DNA of 64,000 nucleotides from M3007 sp964550795. Lineage in GTDB: Bacteria; Bacteroidota; Bacteroidia; Chitinophagales; Saprospiraceae. Location of the stretch: contig CAZKBH010000001.1 in NCBI GenBank assembly GCA_964550795.1, positions 62,001 to 126,000 of the forward strand, given 5' to 3'. Positions 51,401-58,797 of the stretch are shown in pieces (position 1 is the first letter of the stretch; every line of letters begins with the position of its first letter). The translations under genes were made by a program, and so were the position numbers. The notes below the pieces were generated by a model. The model searched no databases. It worked only from the letters and a program-made list of their open reading frames with translations, and was not told the origin of the DNA.

Positions 51401-51934
51401 ATGGCCGCACCTAATTATTGGAATGAAATGGTCTCCGTAAATAACGGAGAAACTCTAGCCGAAATGGCGGAAAAGCAGCCCGTTTTGGTCGTTTTCCTGC
51501 GATTTTTTGGCTGCTCTTTCTGTCGGGAAGCCATCAGTGATATTTCTAAACGCCGGGCTAAGTTTGAGGCTAATGGATTCAGGGTCGTTTTTGTGCACAT
51601 GGCTCCCGAGCCAAATATTGCAGAAAAATTCTTTAAAAAATACAAACTCTTCCCAGTTGACCATATTTGCGACCCAGAGAAACGGTTTTACCGTGCCTTT
51701 GGACTCGACCGTGGTACTCCACAACAACTCTTCGGGTTGATGAACTGGATTCGGGGCTTCCAGGCTTCCGTTTTGGAGGGGCATGGCGCACAAGCGGTCT
51801 ATGAAAATTCCGATCTCGGGGACGGCTTCCAGATGCCAGGGGTATTTGTGCTCCACAAAGACGAAGTACTCCGCTCTTTCATCCATAGCTATGCGCACGA
51901 CCGTCCTGATTACGAGGAAATTTGTCAGATCTAA
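51401..51934 (+). CDS. Peroxiredoxin-like (PRXL2 / AhpC-TSA) redox protein
   Basis: 177 residues, no signal. The thioredoxin-fold active site is FLRFFGCSFCREA, a CxxC motif near residues 38-41, followed by FVHMAPEPNIAEKFFKKY and CDPEKRFYRAFGLDRGT; MPGVFVLHKDEVLRSF near the C-terminus completes the fold. It belongs to the SelL-related or PRXL2-type group with Cys in place of selenocysteine. It probably reduces peroxides or disulphides; the substrate is unknown. It overlaps the TonB-dependent receptor gene by up to 44 bases. Confidence 0.85.
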   Translation: MAAPNYWNEMVSVNNGETLAEMAEKQPVLVVFLRFFGCSFCREAISDISKRRAKFEANGFRVVFVHMAPEPNIAEKFFKKYKLFPVDHICDPEKRFYRAFGLDRGTPQQLFGLMNWIRGFQASVLEGHGAQAVYENSDLGDGFQMPGVFVLHKDEVLRSFIHSYAHDRPDYEEICQI

Positions 51935-53846
51935 TCGTGCGAGATGCAGTATGCTCATGCTGCTGCTTTTAGCTCAAATTTCCTCGGCGCAAACTCCCGA
52001 TTCTGCGCAGATACTGCTTAGAACCCTTCCCGGCGTGTCCATTCGTGAAGTCCGTTTTGAACGAACAGGCTATCGTGTTTGGAAGGCAGATTCGCTCCCG
52101 GGAGGTGCAGTAGGTACACTTTCAGAGAGACTTCTTTGGGAAAATAACCTCGATGTACGGGCCAACGCACCCGGCACACTCGCGACTTTATCTGTACGAG
52201 GCGCCGGCCCGAATCGAACTCCTGTTTTTTGGAATGGGCTGAACCTGCAAAGCCCCATGAACGGCGTGATGGACGCAGCACTCGTCACCATTTGGCCGGG
52301 AGATCAATTGGAAATTCACTACGGAGGACAAAGTGCTGCGCAAAGTAGCGGTGCCATGGGCGGCAGCGTCTTATTGGAACAAGGAGGGCAATCGTTCAAC
52401 GAAGGCTACTCAGGCTTTTTGAGTGGCGAAGCAGGCCGTTTTGGCCGCTTAGCAGGCAGCGCAGGGCTTGGATATTCCGGCAAGAAACTGGTCTCCATGA
52501 TCCGGGTGGCCACGCTGCAAGCAGAAAACAATTTTACCTTCTCCCAAAAAGGGTTGGACGGGAAATTTTATCCAGTTCAGCAGGTCAATAATTTTGTGTC
52601 AAAAACGGATCTTCAGCAATTCAATCAGTTGAAGATCAATGATAAAAATAGCCTAAAAACCTCTTTTTGGTTTCAAAATGCCTTCCGGGAAATCCCCCCC
52701 GCAACGACGGAAGTGCCGCGTGAAACCTGGCAGCGAGATAGAGCTTACCGCGCATTGGCCATCTGGGAAAACGCCCCAAATACCCGAGTCCTTTGGACCA
52801 CCCGAGCGGCTTGGCTCGACGATTTTTTGGCTTTCCATCTCGCAGGAGATACAGATTCTAGTCGCTCCAAACAGATCATACTCAGCACAGAACGCTCCGT
52901 CAAACGCAACAAAAACTTCGCCTGGAGAAGCGGTTTTTCCACCATCCAACAGTGGGCAAAAGTGGACGGCTACGCTGATACCACCCAATGGTTTGGGCAA
53001 ACCCGCCTTTCAGGCTTTGGAATGGGCGAATGGCAGACCAAAAACGCCCGTTTTTCCGCTTTGATCCGCCAGGAATGGGTGCAGGAACAAGCCGCGCCGT
53101 TCACGGGAACCCTCAGCGGACAACTTGGTTTGGGTCGGGTGGGGGAGGCCAAATTCCATATTTCGCGCAATTTCAACCTTCCAACTTTCAACGACCGCTT
53201 CTGGAAAAATCTCGGACGACTCGATCTCCGCCCAGAAAAAGGACATTCCGCAGATTTGAGTTGGATATGGAGTCAACCCCGATATTTGATAGAAATAACG
53301 GGATTTCACCTGATTTTGGACGACTGGATTCTCTGGCAACCCGACGCAACAGGATTGTTCAGGCCAGACAACCTGCGAAAAGTTTGGAGCCGGGGAGTGG
53401 AATTAAGTGGAAAATGGAAGCTGCTGGAAACGGATGCTACTTCAGGGCCGGATGCAGGCTCAAAATGGAATGTAACGCTCGGCGCAAGGGTGCAATTTTC
53501 AAAAACAACCCATGTGGCAGTGTACGGAGGTTCCGAAAGTGTTTTGGGTAAACAATTGGCATACACCCCACGCGCTTCGGGCGGACTTTCGCTTCAGCTG
53601 AGCCGAGGTATGTTTTCGGCGGCGTATTTGCAACAGTTTACGGGAACCCGTTTTGACAACAATGGCAGCCCCGTGGAGGATTTTCAAGTGGGGAATTTAT
53701 TGGCTTCCTGCACCTTATTTCAACAACGTTTCACCTTGAGTTTTCGCCTCGAAAATATCTGGAATACGCAGTACGAAATCATTCGGTACCGGCCCATGCC
53801 GGGGCGAAGCTGGAGTCTTGGAATGTTGTATCGGTTGGGACGCTAA
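51891..53846 (+). CDS. TonB-dependent outer membrane receptor (short type)
   Basis: About 651 residues from ATG 51891, which lies inside the previous gene. ATG 51951 (MLMLLLLAQISSA) gives a shorter signal peptide with no basic start, so 51891 with RKFVRSNRAR before the hydrophobic core is preferred, not proven. A plug domain (about 45-155) has TLATLSVRGAGPNRTPVFWN, GLNLQSPMNGVMDAALVTI, IHYGGQSAAQSSGAMGGSV; then a beta barrel ending WSLGMLYRLGR, with an aromatic residue some way from the end. It imports a bulky ligand across the outer membrane. No CarboxypepD-like domain is present, unlike the receptor at 55236. Confidence 0.85.
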   Translation: MRTTVLITRKFVRSNRARCSMLMLLLLAQISSAQTPDSAQILLRTLPGVSIREVRFERTGYRVWKADSLPGGAVGTLSERLLWENNLDVRANAPGTLATLSVRGAGPNRTPVFWNGLNLQSPMNGVMDAALVTIWPGDQLEIHYGGQSAAQSSGAMGGSVLLEQGGQSFNEGYSGFLSGEAGRFGRLAGSAGLGYSGKKLVSMIRVATLQAENNFTFSQKGLDGKFYPVQQVNNFVSKTDLQQFNQLKINDKNSLKTSFWFQNAFREIPPATTEVPRETWQRDRAYRALAIWENAPNTRVLWTTRAAWLDDFLAFHLAGDTDSSRSKQIILSTERSVKRNKNFAWRSGFSTIQQWAKVDGYADTTQWFGQTRLSGFGMGEWQTKNARFSALIRQEWVQEQAAPFTGTLSGQLGLGRVGEAKFHISRNFNLPTFNDRFWKNLGRLDLRPEKGHSADLSWIWSQPRYLIEITGFHLILDDWILWQPDATGLFRPDNLRKVWSRGVELSGKWKLLETDATSGPDAGSKWNVTLGARVQFSKTTHVAVYGGSESVLGKQLAYTPRASGGLSLQLSRGMFSAAYLQQFTGTRFDNNGSPVEDFQVGNLLASCTLFQQRFTLSFRLENIWNTQYEIIRYRPMPGRSWSLGMLYRLGR

Positions 53847-55222
53847 TATCGTCGAATCCCTCCCGGCTTCCGTTCTATGTATCCGAGGATAATCCGCCCT
53901 GCATCGGGATCGGGGTAGCTGATGGAAAGTTGCTCCTGTAAATCTTCGACGGAGTGATCTCCCGTTTCGGAACTGAGGTATCCAAAGCCGAGATAACGCC
54001 CGTTTTGTACCCCAACCACGGCTACTTCCCCGTCGCTGCGGCCTTTTTCCACAAAGAAAAAGTTTCCCTGAAGTCGTTTGGAAATATGGGCCACCGCCGC
54101 GTCCACTCGTATATTATACTCCTCCGGAGCTTCCTCGCCCACGCAGGCGCCGTAACATTTTTTGATATTGTAGTGAAAACAAGCCTGCTCCGAGCTGTCG
54201 AGATGGCTGAGTCTGTGACATAGTTCATGCTGATAAACCAGACTTTGCAGATGATTTCGGGCATGGTCAAGTTTAGCATATTCTGCCACCAGCTCCAGAT
54301 TTTTGGCGTTTTTGGAGGTGTTTTTGCCAAAAACAAGACATCGGTAGCCCTTCAAATCCGTATAGGCAAAAATAGCCGCGGCATGTTGTCTGGCGCGTTG
54401 GGCGCGGTTCACGGCGGGTTGCAGGCGTTTGATTTCCGCGCTTTCGAACAAGAGCGCCACGAGTTCGCTGCCGGTCACTTCCCAGCTAAGTTCAGCGACG
54501 CCCACGCGCAGTTTTTCCCCTTTGCCAGTTTGGTCGGCGAAGTGTTCAAAAAGCCTTTTGCGAATGTTCAGGCTTTTGCCGACGTAAATAACCTGGCCTT
54601 CCGCGTTGTGAAAATAATAGACCCCGCAAGCTTCAGGAACCGCGTGGAGCCGCTCCAGGGTAATATTGGGCGGGAGTTTGGTTTCTTTTACCCCCAGATT
54701 GATGAGTGATTTGATGTTTTGTTTTCCGGCTTGTTCGCCTAGGATTTTTTCAAACAAACGGGTGGTGGCCAAGGTGTCGTCCAAGGCCCGGTGACTTTTG
54801 TTGGCGTGGATTTGGAAGTGGCTTTTGAGGTTGCTGAGGCTATAACTCGGCAATCCAGGGAATACCTTTCTGGCCAAACGGACGGTACAAAGTTGGCGGC
54901 GTTGGAAATCGTAGCCGAGCCGAAGAAATTCTTCGCGCACAAAGGAATAGTCGAAATTGACATTGTGTGCCACGAATATTTTCCCCTCGGTGAGCTGCAC
55001 GATTTGTTTGGCCACTTCGAAGAACTTAGGTGCATGGGCCACCATTTGATCGGTGATTCCGGTGAGTTGCGTGATTTGCCTCGGGATGCTCCGCTCCGGA
55101 TTCAGCAGCGTCGAAAAGGTATTAACAACCTGCTCGCCATCGTGTACGATGATAGCGATTTCTGTGATGCGCTCGTATTTTGCTACGCCGCCGGTGGTTT
55201 CTACGTCTATGATGGTGTACAA
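53843..55222 (-). CDS. DEDDh exonuclease fused to a GIY-YIG nuclease domain
   Basis: About 459 residues. No ATG fits in front of the first conserved motif; TTG 55222 (then YTIIDVETTGG) is the best start, 13 bases after the upstream receptor stops. Residues about 1-165 are a DnaQ-like 3'-5' exonuclease: IDVETTG (Asp6, Glu8), AHNVNFDYSFV and SHRALDDTLATT (DEDDh residues). From about 195, CGVYYFHNAEGQVIYVGKSL then NIRKRL is a UvrC-type GIY-YIG nuclease domain, followed by a Cys-containing UvrC-like tail (CFHYNIKKCYGACVG). It probably acts in DNA repair or proofreading. The gene ends 4 bases into the opposite receptor gene. Confidence 0.85.
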   Translation of the reverse strand: MYTIIDVETTGGVAKYERITEIAIIVHDGEQVVNTFSTLLNPERSIPRQITQLTGITDQMVAHAPKFFEVAKQIVQLTEGKIFVAHNVNFDYSFVREEFLRLGYDFQRRQLCTVRLARKVFPGLPSYSLSNLKSHFQIHANKSHRALDDTLATTRLFEKILGEQAGKQNIKSLINLGVKETKLPPNITLERLHAVPEACGVYYFHNAEGQVIYVGKSLNIRKRLFEHFADQTGKGEKLRVGVAELSWEVTGSELVALLFESAEIKRLQPAVNRAQRARQHAAAIFAYTDLKGYRCLVFGKNTSKNAKNLELVAEYAKLDHARNHLQSLVYQHELCHRLSHLDSSEQACFHYNIKKCYGACVGEEAPEEYNIRVDAAVAHISKRLQGNFFFVEKGRSDGEVAVVGVQNGRYLGFGYLSSETGDHSVEDLQEQLSISYPDPDAGRIILGYIERKPGGIRRY

Positions 55223-55235
55223 GGAGGAATAATTT

Positions 55236-57569
55236 TTAGATTTTCCAGTCCAGCCGCAGCGTATAATTTCGAGGGGCTTCCAGGAGTGCCGGGCGCAGGG
55301 TGTATTCCTCGTTGAGTAAATTCCCGCACAAAGCACTGATTCTTAAGGATTTGGAAAGTTTGTAAGATGCGCGAAGATCCACTACGGTGGCACCCTTATT
55401 GTTTGCCCTGCGGTATTCCTGCACCCCGGGTAGAAACAATTCAAAAATTGCATCAATGGACTCCATGTGGCTATTGTATTGGGCTGAAACACCTAAAGAA
55501 AAACGTTCGAGGGTATATTCAGCATCCATTTTAAACGTGTTTCGGAAACGATATTTTAGAACGTTAGAGCTATCTGATGCCTTGTAAACCGAAAGCCGCA
55601 GCGAGTCGTTAAACACCTTGTACTGTGGATTAATGCTGGTATAACCGGCAAGCAGCGACAAGGTTCCAGGCCCTAGTTTTCCCTGCCCGACTACGGAAAC
55701 TTCCCAGCCGGTAATACGGGTGTCGCCCGTGTTTTGGGACTGAAAACGTGCCGAAAGTGAAGGGAACACGAAGATTCTATCCAGCACGAATTCCATCATG
55801 TTTTGATACTCCGAAACAAAACCCGTCAGGTCCGCATAGCCCTGCCAGGAACCTACCCGGAAGCCTTGTTTTAGGCCCAATTCCGCTGTCCAGCCCGTTT
55901 CTGAAACGAGGGATGGGTTAGGTGCAACGGAGTTTCCAACGCCAAAATCGGTGCTGACAAATTTCTCCGCAATTGTCGGATAGCGGTAACCCTGGCCCCA
56001 GGAGGCGCGGATATACGTCGCCTTAGCTGCTTGATAATTCGCTCCAAACCGATACACCGGCTTCGCTTCTTTGGTCACCCCATCTTCTATCACTCCCAGA
56101 AGTTCCGTGTTCAAAAAAATACTGTCGGGGCTATGTTGCTCATTTTGTTCGTACCGAAGTCCGGCAGAAAGGTTCAGGCGATTGAAGGGTTTGTAATCGG
56201 CCTGTACATAACCCGCCAGATTCCGTGCCTGGTATGAGGCATTGCTGTAAATTTCCGCATCTACGGTGTTGTACATGCCAACAACGCCCATCGTAGTTAC
56301 CAATCCAATGCGTTCCATCGAGCGTTGGAATTGATATTCTCCGTAATACAAACGACTGTCGTTGCTTTGGTTGCCGGAGTTGTTGTTGTGGATATAAAAA
56401 TAGCGACTCAGCACTTTGTGGCGGTTGCCAAATTTATCAAAATACTGCAACGTTGGGTCAATGTTGAAGCGCAATCGTCCTCGGGTAAATGATGCCGAGC
56501 CTGCACCAGCCTGGTGTGCCAGTGTGTCGCCGCCGCCCCAGATGAAAAAACTGCCGCTGCGCCCAAAATTAAAATTGGAATTTAAGCCGAGTGTAAGGCG
56601 GTCGTTTACCCGGAAACGAAGATTGGGGGTAATACGCCCGTAGCGACTGTAGGTGTCTCGATTGTAACTGTCGCGGTAAAGACTGTACGCGCCGAGCACA
56701 AAATCCAGGCGGTTCATTTTTCGGCGGTGAACAAAGCTGAACCCCGTTTCAACGGGTTGCTGCACGACGGAAGAGTCTGTTCCCCACCATTTCTTGTCTG
56801 GATCGCGCGGATCATTCCAGGTTTTTCCAAAAACTGCCACTTCGGTTTCCGGCTTTTCTTTGGCGTAACCGGTTCGGATATTGATGATTCCGTTCATCGC
56901 AGACGAGCCGTAAAGCGCTGAAGCGGCTCCTTTTAAGACCTCCATTTGGGCAATGTTTTCGACCGGGAAATCATCCCAGTTAGGCAAACCGGCATCCGGT
57001 TGAAGTGCTGGAATATCATCCACCAAAATCAATACCCGCGTGCCTGCTCCGTACGAAAACCCGGCGCCGCCGCGAATACTGGCTTGACCATCTATAATCG
57101 TCAATCCGGGCACTTTCACCAAAACTTCATCCACAGAGGTAGAATTGGTGTTTTCGATGAGTTTTGATTTGATGACATCCATGGAAACCGTGACTTCGCC
57201 GAGTGGTTTTTCAAACTTGCCGGCGGTAACGGTAGCTGTTTGCAGCAGGTTGTCGGCGTTGTCCAGTTGGATGTTTAATTCGCGGGTTTCGCCGGCACTG
57301 AGGCGAACGGTCAGGGTCTTTTGCGTGTAGCCCGTATAAGAAATCCGGATTTCGTGGCTACCAGGGGCGAGTGAAACACTGTAATTGCCTTCGGCATCGG
57401 CAGCAGCCCCGATGGTGCCCGTCCGAATGGTGGCACCCAAGAGCGCTTCAGCGTTTTGCGCGTCCGTTATTTTACCGCGCAAAGTGGCATTTTGCCCGAA
57501 AATGTTTTGTGAGAGGAATAATAAAGCAAAAAAAAGGGGAAAAGGAAGGATAGTACAGCTAATTCTCAT
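55236..57569 (-). CDS. TonB-dependent receptor with CarboxypepD-like N-terminal domain
   Basis: 777 residues, signal peptide ending at about residue 25 (QNIFGQ). Order: a carboxypeptidase-regulatory-like domain (ATLRGKITDAQNAEALLGAT, GNYSVSLAPGSHEIRISYTG), the plug domain (VDEVLVKVPGLTIIDGQ, ASIRGGAGFSYGAGTRVLIL, MEVLKGAASALYGSSAMNG) and the beta barrel ending LLNEEYTLRPALLEAPRNY. The layout is common in Bacteroidota for metal-chelate, cobalamin or similar uptake; the ligand is not visible. It is probably co-transcribed with the exonuclease gene that starts 13 bases after its stop. Confidence 0.93.
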   Translation of the reverse strand: MRISCTILPFPLFFALLFLSQNIFGQNATLRGKITDAQNAEALLGATIRTGTIGAAADAEGNYSVSLAPGSHEIRISYTGYTQKTLTVRLSAGETRELNIQLDNADNLLQTATVTAGKFEKPLGEVTVSMDVIKSKLIENTNSTSVDEVLVKVPGLTIIDGQASIRGGAGFSYGAGTRVLILVDDIPALQPDAGLPNWDDFPVENIAQMEVLKGAASALYGSSAMNGIINIRTGYAKEKPETEVAVFGKTWNDPRDPDKKWWGTDSSVVQQPVETGFSFVHRRKMNRLDFVLGAYSLYRDSYNRDTYSRYGRITPNLRFRVNDRLTLGLNSNFNFGRSGSFFIWGGGDTLAHQAGAGSASFTRGRLRFNIDPTLQYFDKFGNRHKVLSRYFYIHNNNSGNQSNDSRLYYGEYQFQRSMERIGLVTTMGVVGMYNTVDAEIYSNASYQARNLAGYVQADYKPFNRLNLSAGLRYEQNEQHSPDSIFLNTELLGVIEDGVTKEAKPVYRFGANYQAAKATYIRASWGQGYRYPTIAEKFVSTDFGVGNSVAPNPSLVSETGWTAELGLKQGFRVGSWQGYADLTGFVSEYQNMMEFVLDRIFVFPSLSARFQSQNTGDTRITGWEVSVVGQGKLGPGTLSLLAGYTSINPQYKVFNDSLRLSVYKASDSSNVLKYRFRNTFKMDAEYTLERFSLGVSAQYNSHMESIDAIFELFLPGVQEYRRANNKGATVVDLRASYKLSKSLRISALCGNLLNEEYTLRPALLEAPRNYTLRLDWKI

Positions 57570-57664
57570 GGAATGTTTTTGGTTGAAAAAAAGGAAACAG
57601 ATTGGGCGGTAAAAATAGAGAAATTTGCCGCATTCCTAAATCAGTCATTTGCTCCACATTTTTA

Positions 57665-57690
57665 CCCGCCGAAGCCTTAGCGTAGGCGGG
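57665..57690. repeat. 26-nt palindromic repeat, CCCGCC family, copy 2
   Basis: CCCGCCGAAGCC then TTAGCGTAGGCGGG. Same length and layout as 1414-1439; here the outer CCCGCC/GGCGGG arms pair perfectly. It lies between the TonB-dependent receptor's 5' side and the Uma2 gene end. Confidence 0.65.
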
Positions 57691-57700
57691 AACCACATTT

Positions 57701-57736
57701 ACCACATTGTCCCCATTTACCACATTGTCCCCATTT
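57701..57736 (+). repeat. Two tandem 18-nt units, ACCACATTGTCCCCATTT
   Basis: Two identical 18-base units end exactly at the stop codon of the Uma2 gene, with a partial unit (ACCACATTT) before them. Confidence 0.8.
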
Positions 57737-58322
57737 AATCCAAAAACACCTCATTCAGCAGGATATTAATCCCTGGCAGGATTGGTGTGGTAAGGTTGTC
57801 GCCTTCAACAAATGGTTGGGTACCATAGTATTTGCCCTGTTCATTGAGCCGAAACACTTGAATGGCCTTCTGCGAAAGCGAAATAATCCAATATTCCAAC
57901 ACACCGCTTTCTTCGTAAATAGAAAATTTGTCCTTCATTTCACGCTTACTATTTCCGGGAGAGAGAATTTCAATCACAATGTCTGGGGCACCGATACATC
58001 CGCGGTCATCCAACTTTGCAGGGTCACAAATGACAGAGATATCTGGCTGCACCACGGTCACCACATCCTTATTCTTTTTTTGGCTGAAATGTGGCAGGCG
58101 CACATCAAAAGGCGCGGGAAAGACTTTGCAAGGACTGTGTCGGAGGGCATTGCCAAGGATGACAATGAGGTTGGTTGTCACCTGTTGGTGCGCTCGCGAG
58201 GGCGCTGCCATTTGCAAAATTTTGCCCTTTATCAGTTCCACACGCTCCTCAAACTGCCAAAGCAGGTAGTCTGCGTAGGTGTAGGATTTGTCGAGATCGA
58301 GTTGGGAAAGTGAAGTAATCAT
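57735..58322 (-). CDS. Uma2-family (DUF820) putative endonuclease
   Basis: About 195 residues from ATG 58322 (MITSLSQLDLDKSYTYADYL). The open frame extends to 58529 but without family residues. PD-(D/E)xK-like core: YTYADYLLWQFEERVELIKG, VVQPDISVICDPAKLDD (Asp) and GAPDIVIEILSPGNSKREMK with the E-x-x-SP...K pattern (Glu and Lys). Uma2 proteins are widespread in bacteria with multi-copy families; the role is not established. Divergent from the small membrane-protein gene at 58486. Its stop lies at the end of an 18-nt tandem repeat. Confidence 0.88.
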   Translation of the reverse strand: MITSLSQLDLDKSYTYADYLLWQFEERVELIKGKILQMAAPSRAHQQVTTNLIVILGNALRHSPCKVFPAPFDVRLPHFSQKKNKDVVTVVQPDISVICDPAKLDDRGCIGAPDIVIEILSPGNSKREMKDKFSIYEESGVLEYWIISLSQKAIQVFRLNEQGKYYGTQPFVEGDNLTTPILPGINILLNEVFLD

Positions 58323-58485
58323 GTTCCGCTTAATTTTCCACAAAGGTAAAACCCGGAATCCTGTAAAACGCTTCTTTTTCGCCAAAAGAAACCCGCCATT
58401 GTCGTGTTTAAGCGCATTGGGTTTCGTACCTTCGCGCACCTTTTTGGACAGAAAAACAATATTTGTCACCATCCAATAACATTTC

Positions 58486-58677
58486 ATGAAACTACCATTC
58501 GGCGTACTGCTTTTGATTCTTGGATCCATACTGATCTTACTTGGAGCACTTTCGAAATTGGAAAGTTGGGCTTATGCAACAGAGATGCTGTTACTGGGTA
58601 GCCTTTTACAGGTGACCGGGGTGTTGCTTTTGGTTTACAAAGCCACAAGCAAGCGCAAAACAAAAACATTGGAATAG
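58486..58677 (+). CDS. Small two-helix membrane protein, GldL-like
   Basis: 63 residues. Two hydrophobic helices (FGVLLLILGSILILLGAL and MLLLGSLLQVTGVLLLVY) joined by a short SKLESWAYATE loop, then a basic tail (KATSKRKTKTLE). The spacing and GAL-x-K...E-ML-LG pattern resemble the N-terminal two-helix part of GldL, the T9SS motor protein, but this is a by-eye resemblance in a short peptide. It may be a free-standing homologue of unknown role. It stands 120 bases ahead of gyrA on the same strand. Confidence 0.6.
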   Translation: MKLPFGVLLLILGSILILLGALSKLESWAYATEMLLLGSLLQVTGVLLLVYKATSKRKTKTLE

Positions 58678-58797
58678 TAAAAGTTATAGTCCGATGATCC
58701 CCATATCCGATTACCCAACAAATATTCAAACTGACAAAGACGACCATACGAACACCTAACCACAGCACAAAAAAATCATTCCGCATAAGATTCGCAC

